Source: Fomes fomentarius (lineage: Eukaryota; Basidiomycota; Agaricomycetes; Polyporales; Polyporaceae). From it: DNA of 64,000 nt. The stretch spans positions 992,001-1,056,000 of the forward strand of contig JABYQN010000006.1 of the NCBI GenBank assembly GCA_022606135.1, read 5' to 3'. Below the pieces are notes generated by a model that worked only from the letters and a program-made list of their open reading frames with translations, was not told the DNA's origin and did no database searches. The position numbers and the translations under genes are program-made. Positions 48,970 through 61,256 of the stretch are shown piece by piece. Numbering within the stretch: position 1 is the stretch's first letter; each line of letters begins with the position of its first letter.

Positions 48970-51900
48970 ATGGCTAAGCCAGTGACACTGACCATCCCAG
49001 CGACCGGGAAGATGATCGCTGTTCCGACGGGGCTGTTCATCAACAATGAATTCGTGCCGTCAGTGGACTCGACCGAGACCATCCGGTGCGTGTTGTCCGC
49101 TGGCCGGAGCCCGTTTGCGGCCCCGCCAAAGGCGCTAGGACCGAGATGTGCGCCCTGACAGTCTGCCTCGTCCAGATGCGTAAACCCCGCGACAGAGCAA
49201 GTGATTTGTTCGGTTGTCGCAGGTAGGGCCGCTGCCGGCGATCGAGATCAGCCATCGCTGTGACAGTGTAAGCGACGTCACTGTGCGCTTGCTGACTCTG
49301 CGGCTCTGCGGCTTCAGGTTCCGAGAAGGACATCGACGTCGCTGTCGCCGCGGCCCGCAAGGCCTTCAAGACGACCTGGGGCAAGAACGTCACCGGCTTT
49401 GAGCGTGCCCGCCTCATAAACAAGCTCGCCGACCTCATCGAACGTGATGCGCAAGAGCTTGCCGAACTCGAGTCCCTCAACAACGGCAAGCCCGTCAAGG
49501 TTGCTCGGTGCGTGGCCTCTTGCAACGTCCGCACTCGCCTGAGAGAGTTCACGAACATCGCACAGCGATTTCGACATTGGCGATTCCGTCCAGTGCCTCC
49601 GCTACTACGCGGGATGGGCAGACAAGATTCTCGGCCAGGTACGTTAACCCCTTGTTTATCCTTGTGTACTTGTCTCCCGAATGCAGCCACACGTTGCTCG
49701 AGATATGTATTGGAGCACGTTCATACCTCATTCTGCACCACCCCTGTGCCTCGTGCGCATTGGGAACCGATCCTAGAGCCCTGTCGTGCATCAAGCATGC
49801 GCACACATCAGATGCTCCTCTCGTGAAAGGATACCACTGACGATCGGCGCGATCCACTGCCGCACAGGCTATCGAAGTGGACAACAAGACCAAGTTTGCA
49901 TTCACCCGCCATGACCCCATTGGTATCTGCGGCCAAATGTACGTGCCGTGCACACTCATGGAACCTTACTGATTGCCGCTCTCCCAGCATCCCCTGGAAC
50001 TATCCAATCAACATGTGGTAAGCATCCTTCTCCCACGCCCGCTCTCAACACAGAAACTTCATGGTGCCTACAGGTCCTGGAAAGTCGCCCCGGCCCTGGC
50101 CTGCGGATGCACTATTGTCATGAAGCCCTCGGAAATTACACCCCTGACTGCATTGGTGAGTACTATGACGATAGTTTGTAATAGAGGTGACGCTGGGGAG
50201 GGTATCGGTTTCCTTTTCCTTTGGCGATGTCACCGTACTGTGTTACGCAGTATTGTGGGCCCGCGGCTCTGTGAGGCATCCAGGATTCTGGCCCTGCTTC
50301 CTGTGCTAGTGTGCATAGAATGTCCGGCTGATCTTCTCTGTCCCCCTACGGTGCGATATTCTACCGAGGGATGCTGCCGGAATGCACCGATACCTCCTTG
50401 AGCAGTGTGCCCTCTGCCAGGGATCTGCGGTCCACCCGTTTCGTCCTTGGGTGTCAGGCCCATGTTGGGACGAGTGCCCGATCTCTTGTCTCGAATGCGG
50501 CCTTCGCCGAAGTTCCACAAACTCACCTTTCCCGAGCCTTCACCGTCTCGCTATTCGTGTACTCGCTTCGCGAGCCAGGCGGTTGGCTGGGTCCTTTGCA
50601 TTGCGGCTCCTGTCGCCGTTCTCCGTTTGTTTAGCGTCCTTCGTGTTCAGCGGCGCTTTCAGGCGCTACGCATAACATCTCATGCATCTTGTCACCTTCT
50701 ACCATATCCTGCATCCGGATACACCCAGCTACAGTCAGGCCCGAGTAGCCGAGCCCGCCTGTCTGTGACATCTATCTTCTAATGCTCCCTTGCGTTCTGC
50801 GTCGCGTCGTCACCTTTCCCCCTACATAAAGCGCCTCGTGTGCTGACCCCAATGTTGCTAGAAACTCTCTGAGCTCATCGTCGAAGCTGGGTATGGTTCT
50901 CCTTCACCGCGCGCTCAGGGCTCCCTTTTCTCACTCCCCTGCTTCCCCCTTTCCCTCTCATCCTCCCCATCATCCTAACCCTCCCCAACATTCGCACTCA
51001 CATCCTCACTCTTACTCTTACTCGCATCCGCATCCGCATCATCCGCCTACGCAATCGCATGACGTCCCCGCACACTCCTCACTGTCCCACAGGTTCCCTC
51101 CAGGCGTGGTGAACACCGTCCCGTCGCTCGGCTCCGTCGGTGGGGCAGCGCTCTCGGCGCACCCGGACGTCGACAAGATCGCGTTCACGGGCAGCACCGT
51201 CACCGGCCGGAAGATCATGGAGGCCGCCGCGAAGAGCAACCTGAAGAAGGTACGGTTCGACTAAGGCTGACTTTTCTACATGGCCTTGGTGATGATCACG
51301 ACTGCAGGTCGGCCTCGAGCTCGGTGGCAAGTCCCCGCAGATCATCTTCGAGTCTGCCGACCTCGACCAAGGTACGTGTATGAGTCTGGCGCGAGGATAC
51401 AAGACTCAACAAACCCCCTCCCCCCAAAAAAAAAATGTAGCTGCGAACTGGGTCGCGCTCGGCATCCTGTACAACACCGGCCAGGACTGCACGGCCGGCT
51501 CGCGGCTCTTCGTTCAGGACACCATCTACGACAAGTTCATTCCGGTGAGAGCCGCGCTCGCTTAGCTGCTGTTTTAAATAGTGGCAGACGTTGACTGTGA
51601 TCCAATTGCAGCTCATCGTCGAGAAGTTTAAGCAGTTGAAGATTGGCGACGGCTTCGACGAGTCTAGTGGGGGCGGCCCTGTGGTAAGCAAGATGTCCCC
51701 AAGTGCTTCTCGGTGCCGATGCAATGAATTTTTTTTGTGCACGACCCACAGGTTTCCAAAATGCAGTACGACAAGATATTCTCGTACATCGAGGCCGGCA
51801 AGCAGGCGGGCGCCAAGTGCATCCTAGGTGGAGAGAAACGGCCAGGAAAGGGCTACTACGTGGATCCCACCAGTAAGCGCTCGATACTGTCGTTTCGTGT

Positions 51901-52987
51901 GTTCTGTCTGAGATCGAAACTAACCGTACATGGGCCTGCGACACAGTCTTCGTTGATGTGAAGCCAGACATGAAGATCGTGAGTGCCATCTCATTTGATA
52001 TCCGAGTAGTTGTATTGGGTGCTGACCGAGGCTTCCGCGGGGTGCGTTACGGGCCGACTGTATCGGGTTTGGGAAATTGTCAGGTCAGAGACGAGATCTT
52101 TGGGCCTGTGCTGGCCGTTGCGAAGTTTAGCACGGAGGAAGAGGCGATCGAACTCGCGAACGATACCAGCTACGGTCTCGGGGCGGGTTTGCACTCCAGT
52201 ACGTCTATGTTTCGCCTCCATTCGCGCGCTGTGACTGGGGTTCCGTGGTCCCCGGGCGGCAACAGTCGGATATGCAGATATGACCCATCAATCGTACGCT
52301 TGGTAGCTGGTCATCCGCAGGGTCATCCCTCAATCTTACATGAGTCCCCGTACCGGCTCGCGGACATCTGGATCGACCGAGGACGGACACATGCTGGGCC
52401 CGTTCGCATAGGCGGGACGGTGACATTTTGACTGATTCGGTATTTGTCTACAGACGATGCTGGACAATGTATGCGCGTTTCGCAGGCGCTCGAGGCCGGT
52501 ACGGTGAGTGGACGCCCATCTTGCCCATGTCGTGTCTACCTCCAGTGTGGGGATGCAGTAGATCACGCCTTTATTTGCAATTGTGGGGCGGCGATACTGT
52601 ATATCGCGCCCCAGCATGTTTTCGCCGACAAATTGCAATATCCATTGCCAATTTTCGCTGATCATGATGGGTGGTTTGCCCTTTCGGACTTCCCTGCCAG
52701 GTCTGGGTCAACCAGTACAACCTGCTGAACAACAACGTGCCGTTCGGCGGCAAGAAGCAGAGTGGCATTGGTGCGTGTTCTTTCCGGCCACGCGACAGGG
52801 TGTTGCCGTTGTTGGCATCGAGCCAACAGCGGGATTGCCTAACGCTAGGCTGTGAACCTCGGGAACCGGCGCTAATTGTGGTCCGCGCGCTCCAGGCAGG
52901 GAGCTGGGCAGTTACGCCCTCGAGGAGTACACCTCTGTCAAGGCCGTCCACTGGAACTACGGCGAGAAGCTCGACTGGCCGCTGTAG
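48970..52987 (+). CDS. NAD(P)-dependent aldehyde dehydrogenase
   Basis: Oxidises aldehydes to acids. It is closest to the cytosolic/mitochondrial class 1/2 group that in fungi makes acetate from acetaldehyde. The start at 48970 gives [20 protein letters not shown], and at least a dozen exons follow. Key parts: [32 protein letters not shown], the Rossmann segment [61 protein letters not shown], the catalytic Glu in GLELGGKSP, the catalytic Cys in [34 protein letters not shown] and the C-terminus [20 protein letters not shown] to YGEKLDWPL. All catalytic residues are present. About 500 aa. No peroxisomal SKL or clear mitochondrial leader is seen, so a cytosolic location is likely. Its introns are unusually long for this window (one of 706 nt, several of 170-250 nt). 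Confidence 0.94.
50156..50861 (+). other. Unusually long intron (706 nt) of the aldehyde dehydrogenase gene
   Basis: It lies between exons ending ITPLTAL and starting [10 protein letters not shown], with GTGAGT donor and CTAG acceptor. It is more than ten times the usual intron length here. No domain is encoded in either strand's open frames. Possible contents are an intron-borne element remnant or a small RNA, neither supported. Confidence 0.7.
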
Positions 52988-55132
52988 TCGCGTTCACCGC
53001 ATGCTTTGGAGCACGGGAGCCGTTAGGAAGACGTGTAGGAATATTACTTGTGAAAGGCCCGGACTTGGGATCATTATGCGTGCCAGGGCGCCGTGTACGA
53101 TGATTGTACCCGTGTCAAAATCGAAGTGCTTGTCCTGTTGGTTCCTCCGCACTGACGGGGACGTGTTCTTTCGACGTCGTGATGGCAGCGAGTGATACGG
53201 CTATGCGGCCGGGCCTGACGCACACTGGCAGTGGGCAGCGCTCGTCACTGTGATGCCTCCACGCCGCACATCATCTGCCTCATCCCCGCCGTGCGCAATG
53301 CGAGCGTGTGAGATGACGACTCGAGTTCTCGCCGCCGCCGCGCTGGCAGACTGCTTCTCCTTCTATCTCTGTGTCTTCTGCTTCCTGCGTTCTCTCCCCG
53401 CCACGACCGTGCGACCGTTCACTTCAGATCGAACTTCGACGAACCGGAACGGCTGCTTTGGCTGCCAGTGGCCGACTGCGGTTACACTGTTGTCGCCGGT
53501 GCTGTGAGGTCTTACGCAAACAAATTCAACGGAAGTGTAGGATTTTATACGGATATGTTGTGTGGGCGGGCGTGGATGGTCGGATGGCCACTGGATGGTT
53601 TGCTACTAGTCGTATGGACAGGTGAGTGGTATATCCCTGTTCTCGTTCTGGATATTGTCGTCCATTATCCTAAAGGTCGTTTTGGACGATCCCACTCCAC
53701 GGCCTATAGGTTGTGCATGGGACCAAATGATCATGATGAACAACCTGAAACGGCCAGTGCGAACGGTCAGACTTGGGAGGATCATTGCACATCGTAGACG
53801 GTGAGGATGATTATTGGAGATGGGTGATGGGCCAGGTTTCACGGTAATTGCAGCCATCCCGCTACTGCCATTACTGCGCTCCGAAGACCCCAGGCAAGCT
53901 GGTCGAATGACCTTTCAAGGCGTATGATGCTTTCCGCATCGATCAACACCACTGGGCGCCGCCGCTGCGTGATCACTGGTCACTCCTCAACTAGTGGACA
54001 TCATACCTCGTGCCAGTGCGTACCTAACCCTATCGCCACGGTCAGTTTACTCGCGGGCCCTGTGTCCCTGCTGAGTCTGGCAGGACCCCCGGGCCAACAC
54101 CCGTATTTGATGCTGGCCATCTCGCCGGCGCAGCCACAAAGACCTTGTTCTCCAAAAGGCTATCCAACATCACCCTTCCATGCGCCGCAGCACCGGGATC
54201 ACTTTGACGCAAACGAGTCCCTTCGTAAATATGCCCTTCGTACGTATTCAGACGCATTTCCCCATGTGGCTTATGCGCTGGGCATGATGTTTGTGCGGTG
54301 CATTAGAAGACCCCGGGCCCGAGGAGATGGATGTGAACAACTCGTCCGTCGAGCAACAGGGCTACGGTCGAACAGAAACTCAGAGTAATGAGCAGTGCTG
54401 CTGGGCCGCAGCCCGATCCCCCATCAATCTCGCACGAGGCCGTATGTACATATCCCGATCATCTCCGAGAGCTCCTTCTTTGGTACTGCGCTCGCGTGGG
54501 CGCACCTCGATTGAAATTCGACGGTAGTTGTCCTCCATGCTACATGATGCATCATGGCATGCTCCGACCGAGTTTTGCGCTACCCCAGGGGCAGCGCGTC
54601 GTCGTTGCCAAGGGTCTCTGTGAGCACTTGAGCCGATAAGGTGTTTCGCGATTCGCGATCTCTGGCCAATTGCTCGGTCTTCCTCTGGGAGCCACTGTGA
54701 GACTACTCAGAGGGAGGTGTCACTGTGAGGATCCGTATTTTGAAGACCACAACCGAGCCCGGGCGCCACCTCATTTGGAGCATGTGGTGGGAGGAAGAGA
54801 ATCTATGGATATATAGCAGTGTGATAACCTCGTAGTTGGAATCTATAGATACAGCAGAACTGGGTGAGCGGGGAGAAAGTGTGATGAGTCGTTGTCTAGA
54901 TGATACAGCTAGGAAAGGTAACGGTGAGAGAGGAACGAGTAGGATACAGTGTGTGTGGGGAAGACGAAGACACGCGAACATGCGTTAAATAACAGTATAT
55001 GCTACAATGGGGAGAGGGTCCTCTCGACTGTGGGCGAGGGCGGCCTGAAAGACAATGTCAGAATGAGATACATGAAACAATTGTCAAGAAATTGATGGCA
55101 CGATTAGAGGCTTGTCGGGGTTCTATCTCAAA
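52988..55132. other. Gene-poor stretch of about 2.1 kb
   Basis: Between the ALDH stop and the stop of the Zn2Cys6 gene. Open frames on both strands are short and lack domains. C/T-rich DNA at about 53330-53420 and the 3' UTR of the transcription factor gene at the right end. No gene supported. Confidence 0.5.
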
Positions 55133-56223
55133 TTAATTCTGGCCAGGATATGGTTGGCCCTGATATCCGGTAGTCTGCGAACGAAGAGTGAGTTGAAGAA
55201 TACAGAACTAGAAAGAGCCACTAGCAACATACGTTGTTGTCAGTCCATTGGTTGGCGATGTCCGCAGAAATCATGTGTCCGGTGGTCGGGTCGAAGTACA
55301 CCTGCTGCTGTTCAGCGTACTGAGCCACATACGTCGCGCTGACACAACAAACGTGCCGTCAGTGTCAGGTCACGGATCACAACCCCCCGAAGCGTTGAAA
55401 CTCACTTTTGCGGGTCCCCAGACATAGCCGCCATCTGGGCAGCCTGGTACGCGTACCTCGGATCCGTCGCTGCAACACCTTGCGCATACGCGTTGTACGA
55501 CGTCTCGCCCGTGTATCCCTGCTGCGCGTAGCCCTGGGCGTACAAGTCGCCTCCGCCTTGCCCAGCGTTGCCTGCTTGCGCGTATCCAGACTGTTGGGTG
55601 TACCCTTGATGATACGCCATGGGAACACCGGCGTAGGTCTGGTTCACCTGCATGCCCTGGGAATACTGGCCGATCGAGCCTGGCGCCGGCGAGTTAGCTC
55701 GCCAGCCCTGCGGAGCAGCAGGATACGCCGTCCCAGCGGGGTACCCCTGCCCACTAGCCTGCCAGCCCGCCGGAGCCTGGGCGATGCGACTAGAGTGCGA
55801 GTGCGAGTGCGAGTGCGCATGACCGCTCGACATCCCTTGCGAGGGGGACACTGGGGTGCCAGAACGGGAGATAGACCCGCCCACGGCGCGCTGCTCGCTG
55901 AGCGACATGTACGTGCACTCGATGTTTTTCTTGTGGCAGCGCTCACACCGCGGACTCGTGCCCGAGCACTGACAACAGAACGCCGCAATCGTTCAGTGTC
56001 AATCACCTATAGTGGATCAGTGGCAGTGAGACAGTTGCGTACCTTGACCTGGCGCCGGCGACACTCGGTGCAAGCGATGGGCGTGCGCTTGCTACGGACG
56101 ATGGGCTGGAGCAGGCTCAGGTCGAACTGCGTGGCGCGGCCGCCGGCTGTTTGACATCCGTGAGCGTGAGCGGAAGGGGAGTGGAGATGTGTAGGTACAC
56201 GTACTGGGAGAGTTGCTGGACAT
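55133..56223 (-). CDS. Zn2Cys6 (Gal4-type) transcription factor with Gln/Gly/Tyr-rich tail
   Basis: Start at 56223 with a short exon (MSSNSP), then a 64-nt intron whose splicing puts GGRATQFDLSLLQPIVRSKR in frame with the zinc cluster. The binuclear cluster is split by one intron: ACTECRRRQVKCSGTSPRCE followed by RCHKKNIECTY. All six cysteines are present with normal spacing (C-x2-C-x6-C ... C-x2-C-x6-C). After it come MSLSEQRAVGGSISRSGTPV, a His/Ser run (HAHSHSHSHSS) and about 130 residues rich in Gln, Gly, Tyr and Ala (for example GYTQQSGYAQAGNAGQGG). The end reads YVAQYAEQQQVYFDPTTGHM, ISADIANQWTDNN and, after a last intron, TTGYQGQPYPGQN. At about 260 aa it is short and lacks the Fungal_trans middle homology region. 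The target genes are unknown. Confidence 0.88.
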
Positions 56224-57402
56224 TATGGGCGTTTAGTAGACAGAAAAGACAAGCGGGGGCAGCAGGCACAGGACAACGACAGAGGCCGGGAAGGGGTGCG
56301 GGACGCAGAACAGACGGCGGTGACCGGAACGGGAGATGGGCGGAGAGGAGGAGGATGGGGGAGAGCGAGGCAAGCCAGGAGGATTTATACGCCATGCAAC
56401 CTCCCAAGCTCAAACATGACGAGGAGAGTCCGAACGCAGCAAGTTGTCGCATTCGGAGAGGGAAGACGCGTGTGCCTGTGTTGCATACGACGTAAGGTGA
56501 TTTTCATCGCAAGAAGACTAGAAAGGGACATCGGCCGTGTTTGGTGAGGTTGATGAGAGGGACAACGGTGGAGGTAGGAGAGCTGTGCGCCTCGGGATTC
56601 TATGACACACATCGCGATCGAGCTGGGTTGAACCGCCCAGGTTGTAGCAGATCGGAGATGTATAGCTAGCGGTCGTAAGCGAGGAGGACTGCATTGCATG
56701 GAACCGACGGCATCGGGGCGCGCCTACATGATCATCTGGAAATACTACACCGGAAACACCCTTGACTTGAGTTTGAGTGTTGGAGTTTGTCTAGATTTGT
56801 GCCACATATATGTGAGGATGGTGCGGTACTGATGTGGAGATGGTCAGGAGACGCCAGCCCAACACGCGCGCACTTACCCTAGTAGACGCGCTGACATGAA
56901 GCGTTTGAGTGATTTTGTGAGAACAAATCGTGATCCTGCGGTCGCGGACGTCCTGTAAGCCACAAACATGTGTTCGAGCTCGCCAATTGCTTTCTGCCGC
57001 GATATACTTACGGGGCTAAGGTCGCTTGGCCCGCACGGGCAGTCGGGGGCAACTAGGACGCGTGTGTTATCTTGAAACCTCTAGCCTCTCGTTAACCGTT
57101 GCGTACGAAGTTCACGATCACTCGAGAAAGCGCGGTTAAACAGCCCGACTTTGCCATCCATATCCACATCCGGCCACTGAGCTGAGAACGGAGATGCATG
57201 GATCCAGCAGTGCCCAAGAGAGGGCGCCGTCCCATGAACCTACTCACTGCCTGTCCATTAGCGATACGGTTTGTAGTCATCCGTCGTGTTCTTGAAGCTA
57301 CGCCGGTCATCAGAGAACACTCCAAGAACCGAGAAAGAGAGGAAGAAATAGTATCACATCTTGTAACTTACAACGCACAGCAAATACACGCGATACAGTC
57401 CA
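56224..57402. other. Intergenic region between PSMA2 3' end and the Zn2Cys6 gene start
   Basis: About 1.2 kb holding the promoter of the transcription factor gene and the PSMA2 3' UTR. Purine-rich at about 56230-56370. No gene supported. Confidence 0.5.
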
Positions 57403-58451
57403 TCACATCGCCAGATAGTCTCGTACTTCCTCCTCCGTCAGTTTCCGGAACGTAGGCTTTACACGGCCCGTACCCTCAACTTTCCCTGCTGCCAAATCCG
57501 CCTCGCTCGGGACGTTGATCACACCAATCTCTATTGTCTTCTCCGTCATGTGCCCTTCGAAGCCCTCCTTAAGCGTGAGTAACGCGGTGTGGATCGCATC
57601 CTCTAGACTGATGTCGTCGTTATACCTGTCGGATCGCCATCGAGCCAGCATCGTCCGTTAATATCCAATGACATGATAGTGTCATGCAAGTGTACGCACC
57701 GCTTCTCCAGGAAGGTCTTTGCGTTGACCATATTCTTCCCGATTGCGCTAGCCTTCCATGCCCAGAACGATCCCGAAGGGTCGACCTGGTAGAGACTTGG
57801 ACCGCGCGTGATATCCCAGCCCGCCACCAACAGAGACACGCCGTACGGACGTACACCGCTATTTGATGACAGTAATGAAACATTCAGTTCTCGGTCTTGG
57901 CGGAGAGTGCTCTTCATCCACGATAGGCAGGTGAGAAGAACGTACCCGGATTGTGTAGCCTGCTGCATGATGTTCGCAATCTCCTGCGTGAGCACCTTTG
58001 TCGGTGGGTACTCGCCATGGATCTTCCAGTATGCTTGTGCGCTCTTGCGTGCCTTTGCGACGAGCACGCGAAAGTCGGGTCCCATACCGGAGTACACAAT
58101 ACCGATGTTCGGACATATGATGGACACCTTGTCAATCATAGAGTCGTCTATGAGGATGGAGGAGGACTTCTTCTCAGTGGCAATGACAATGCCATTGGAA
58201 GCTGCCGTTCATCTCAGCACCCCCGACTCAAGCTTTCGGAAAAATATAACAAGCAAGACCTTTGATTCCCAGACTGGTAGTTCCTGACGAGACCGCCGCA
58301 AGAGCGTGTTCGATCTGCACCAACTTTCCGCTCGGAGAGAAGACGGTGAGCGAGTAGCTAGGGAGTAAGTGGACACCAGTTGTCAGGAAGAAGCGTTCAA
58401 AACGCCGCCTGAAAGCGCGTACCTGTATGCACCTCCGTCTGCAGTGGCCAT
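57403..58451 (-). CDS. PRE8: 20S proteasome alpha subunit PSMA2 (yeast Pre8)
   Basis: Alpha-ring subunit of the 20S proteasome. A first exon from 58451 ([10 protein letters not shown]) joins to [32 protein letters not shown], then [152 protein letters not shown], ending [12 protein letters not shown]. The [21 protein letters not shown] opening and YSGMGPD motif identify PSMA2. Length (about 255 aa) is normal. It lies on the same strand as PSMA1, 14 kb away. Three CACGTG boxes lie 112-174 nt upstream of the start. Confidence 0.95.
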
Positions 58452-59305
58452 GTGGATGTATGACGGGCGTAGGAGATGGGAGGAGGAGAGTGTTGAGATC
58501 GTAAACCGAGCCCTGGACGCGTAATGGGCCTCCACTGAGCTGAACACGCGTCGCGTATTACCCACGTGTCCGGGCGGCCACGTGGAGCTCCATTCATGGG
58601 CATTCTCTCGCGTGGGCTGCACGTGGGTCGGCAACAGTCTTTCTGCCCAACTGCGATGATGTTCGCGTTCTCGACCGGTGCTCAAACACACAGGTCAGCC
58701 CTCTTACGCTGCCTCCGTCATATTGCTCTCAAATCCCCCGCTCATTGTTTCACACCATTGAAAGGCAAACTTTGATGAGCAAGAGTCCGCGTGAATCAAT
58801 TATAGATATTTGACGTAGTTCGCTGCGCATGATCAACAGGATGACAATCTTTCCGCTGATACTCATTTCAGGGAAATCCACGTCGGTCGCGTGGAGAGCT
58901 GGCGGACAAAGTCGGCCCATAAACTGCAGTTGCTGCGGTACGGCTCCACTGATGCTCTCATTACGTAGAAGGGAGAGGAAACTGCTCTAGGCTGAAACAT
59001 GGGCGACGCGAGTTCCGGCATATGTCTACACCCCGGGATACGGATAGAATTACATGCCAACGAGGCGTTAGGCCTCGATCGTGTGCCCTTTTATTGAGTC
59101 TGCGCTCACAGCGCCTCGTAACCACAAAGCGAGACCGAGATTGAGAAGAATCACGAGAAGACACCCCTTTGATTGATCGCACAGGCCCTACGAAACTGAT
59201 CGGCACGGGCACGACGGGCAATGATGGTATAATTGGATGCATTCAATATGATAACACGATAATACACACAATAACACATATACTTCCTTTCCCCCGCGGA
59301 CCCAC
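58452..59305. other. Intergenic region, PRE8 promoter and peroxiredoxin 3' end
   Basis: About 850 nt. Apart from the CACGTG group, no gene or further motif was recognised. Confidence 0.5.
58563..58625. promoter_or_regulatory. Three CACGTG E-boxes upstream of PRE8
   Basis: Perfect CACGTG palindromes at 58563-58568, 58579-58584 and 58620-58625, within 63 nt and 112-174 nt upstream of the PRE8 start codon. The spacing of the first two is 16 nt. A bHLH or bZIP factor is the likely reader; which one is not known. Confidence 0.5.
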
Positions 59306-60459
59306 TTACTCGACTTTGAGAGGAGTAGTCCTCAGGTACGGCTGGGAAGATTGTCAATTGGTGGCTACAGCGCGCCGCAATCAAGAGACGCACCTTATGG
59401 ATCTTGAAATCGGGGAACAGCGTCTTCGCCTCCTCGTTCGAAACGGTCGGGTGGACGATAACATCGTCGCCTTTCTTCCAATTGACAGGTGTGGTGACGC
59501 GGTACTTGTCACCGATCTGGAGGGCTATTGTGAACAGGCGTACAGTCAGTCTCACTGCCTCCGACGTCTCACATGGACAACGCAGATAGACGCACAGTCC
59601 ACAACACTAGGTAACCAGGGGTCAGTCATGACCCAGAGAAAACAAGCTGTGGTAGGTCATACTCACCGAATGATCTCGTCAAAGTTGCGACCGGTGGAAG
59701 CAGGGTACGAGATGGTGAGACGGATGACCTTCTTGGGGTCAACGATGAAAACAGTGCGGATCTGTCGTGCATGGACGATCAGCTGTGCGCCCACACTCAG
59801 GCAACAGGGGTAGCGCGTTCTGCCCCTAGAGCCTGATCGCCAAGAAGAGGAAGCGGTACTTACGGTGAACGGGAGGCCCTTCGCATCACGGTTCGTAGGG
59901 TCCTGCTCGTCAAGCATGTCGTAGAGCGTCGAGATCTTCCGGTCCTCGTCGGCGATCTGCCATAACACTGTCAACTCTGCCCAACTGCATACTGGAACCA
60001 GGCATATTTGCCAGTGTCTGGGATGAATTTAGGACTCACGATGGGGTACTGGACGTCGGTGGGGCCGAACTGGCTGCCCCAGTCGTTGATGTCCTTGACC
60101 CACTTCTCGTGGTCAACGAGGCCGTTCGCGGAGATACCAATAAGCTTCACGCCGCGCTTCTCAAAGTCGGGTGCCCTGTAGATCATTGGATGATTTAAAC
60201 CCCATGGTCGTTTGCGCGATTGTCAGATACTCACCTCCGCGCGACTTCAGCGAGCTCAGTTGTGCAGACGGGAGTGAAGTCACCCGGGTGCGAGAAGAGG
60301 ATGGCCTGTGAGTCAACAGAGGATAAATATCACTTGTCCATGCCTGTATGCGCTACATGCACTCACCCAAGAGTCCCCGATCCACTCGTGGAACTTGATA
60401 GGGCCCTTGGTGGTCTCAGCCTCGAAGTCGGGGGCGATATCTCCAAGACGAATTCCCAT
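59306..60459 (-). CDS. PRX1: 1-Cys peroxiredoxin (Prx6 / yeast Prx1 type)
   Basis: Thiol peroxidase reducing H2O2 and organic peroxides. The start at 60459 gives [31 protein letters not shown], then the active-site exon [20 protein letters not shown] with the peroxidatic Cys in P-V-C-T-T-E. Next come [135 protein letters not shown] and, after a last intron, [11 protein letters not shown]. The long C-terminal domain and the absence of a resolving Cys in a V-C-P motif place it in the 1-Cys group. No clear mitochondrial leader, so it is probably cytosolic, unlike yeast Prx1. About 225 aa, complete. Confidence 0.94.
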
Positions 60460-61256
60460 GGTGGCTAGCTCGAGAGGTAGATAGTTGGTGGGTGGAGTGA
60501 ACGGGTGAAATCGAAGGGATCGTTCTCATCCCTGTCCGTAAGTAGTCTTATATAGCTTCCCGCGAGGGTCGAGGGAAGTATTGCATGTCTATGACACCTG
60601 GCGTGGTGATAATCGCGTCTTCCTTTCACACGCTCGATGGGCGGGTGCAGGCCGGTCTAGCAGCTTGCGTGACGGATGTCTTTGGACCATAATGATGCCA
60701 TGATTCTATGTGGGTGTGTTCAGGCACTTTGAAAGGATGAAGCTTTTAAGGCGCAGAAGTCGCAGAGGAATCATGCCCATTGCCGGCAGAGACGATCTTC
60801 CATGCATGAGACACGATCACGGGACTTGATTAACGCGTGTAATCTCCCCGACGGCGCGTACGGCACGCAGAGAGCCAGGCTGCCTGCAGGATAGCAAATG
60901 GAGGGAGGCGAGTTAAGGAGAATATATGGACGAAAGCTTGTCGGTCAATACAAAGCTATGTGAAGGAGCGCGACTTCCCCCTCTCACGCACAAGATTCGA
61001 TGGCACTAGATAATCCAGATAGCATGAGCCTAACCCCTAGGGGATAAATGTACTCCACAGAAGCATTCATCTCCTCATTCGAAGCCGATGATTGCGCAAT
61101 TGCGTACACAGGTACAATGGGATACTAATGAGCCAAGATGAGAGACCTCAAGAGTCGGAACCGGTAGCGATACAAGCGGGCGGAGAGACCATGAGAGCAG
61201 TCACAGCGGTGAGGTACGTGGAACAACATGAAGAACAGGACGTGAGACTAAGTATA
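60460..61256. other. Intergenic region, peroxiredoxin promoter and SSU72 3' end
   Basis: About 800 nt. No gene or clear stress-response element was identified by eye. Confidence 0.5.
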
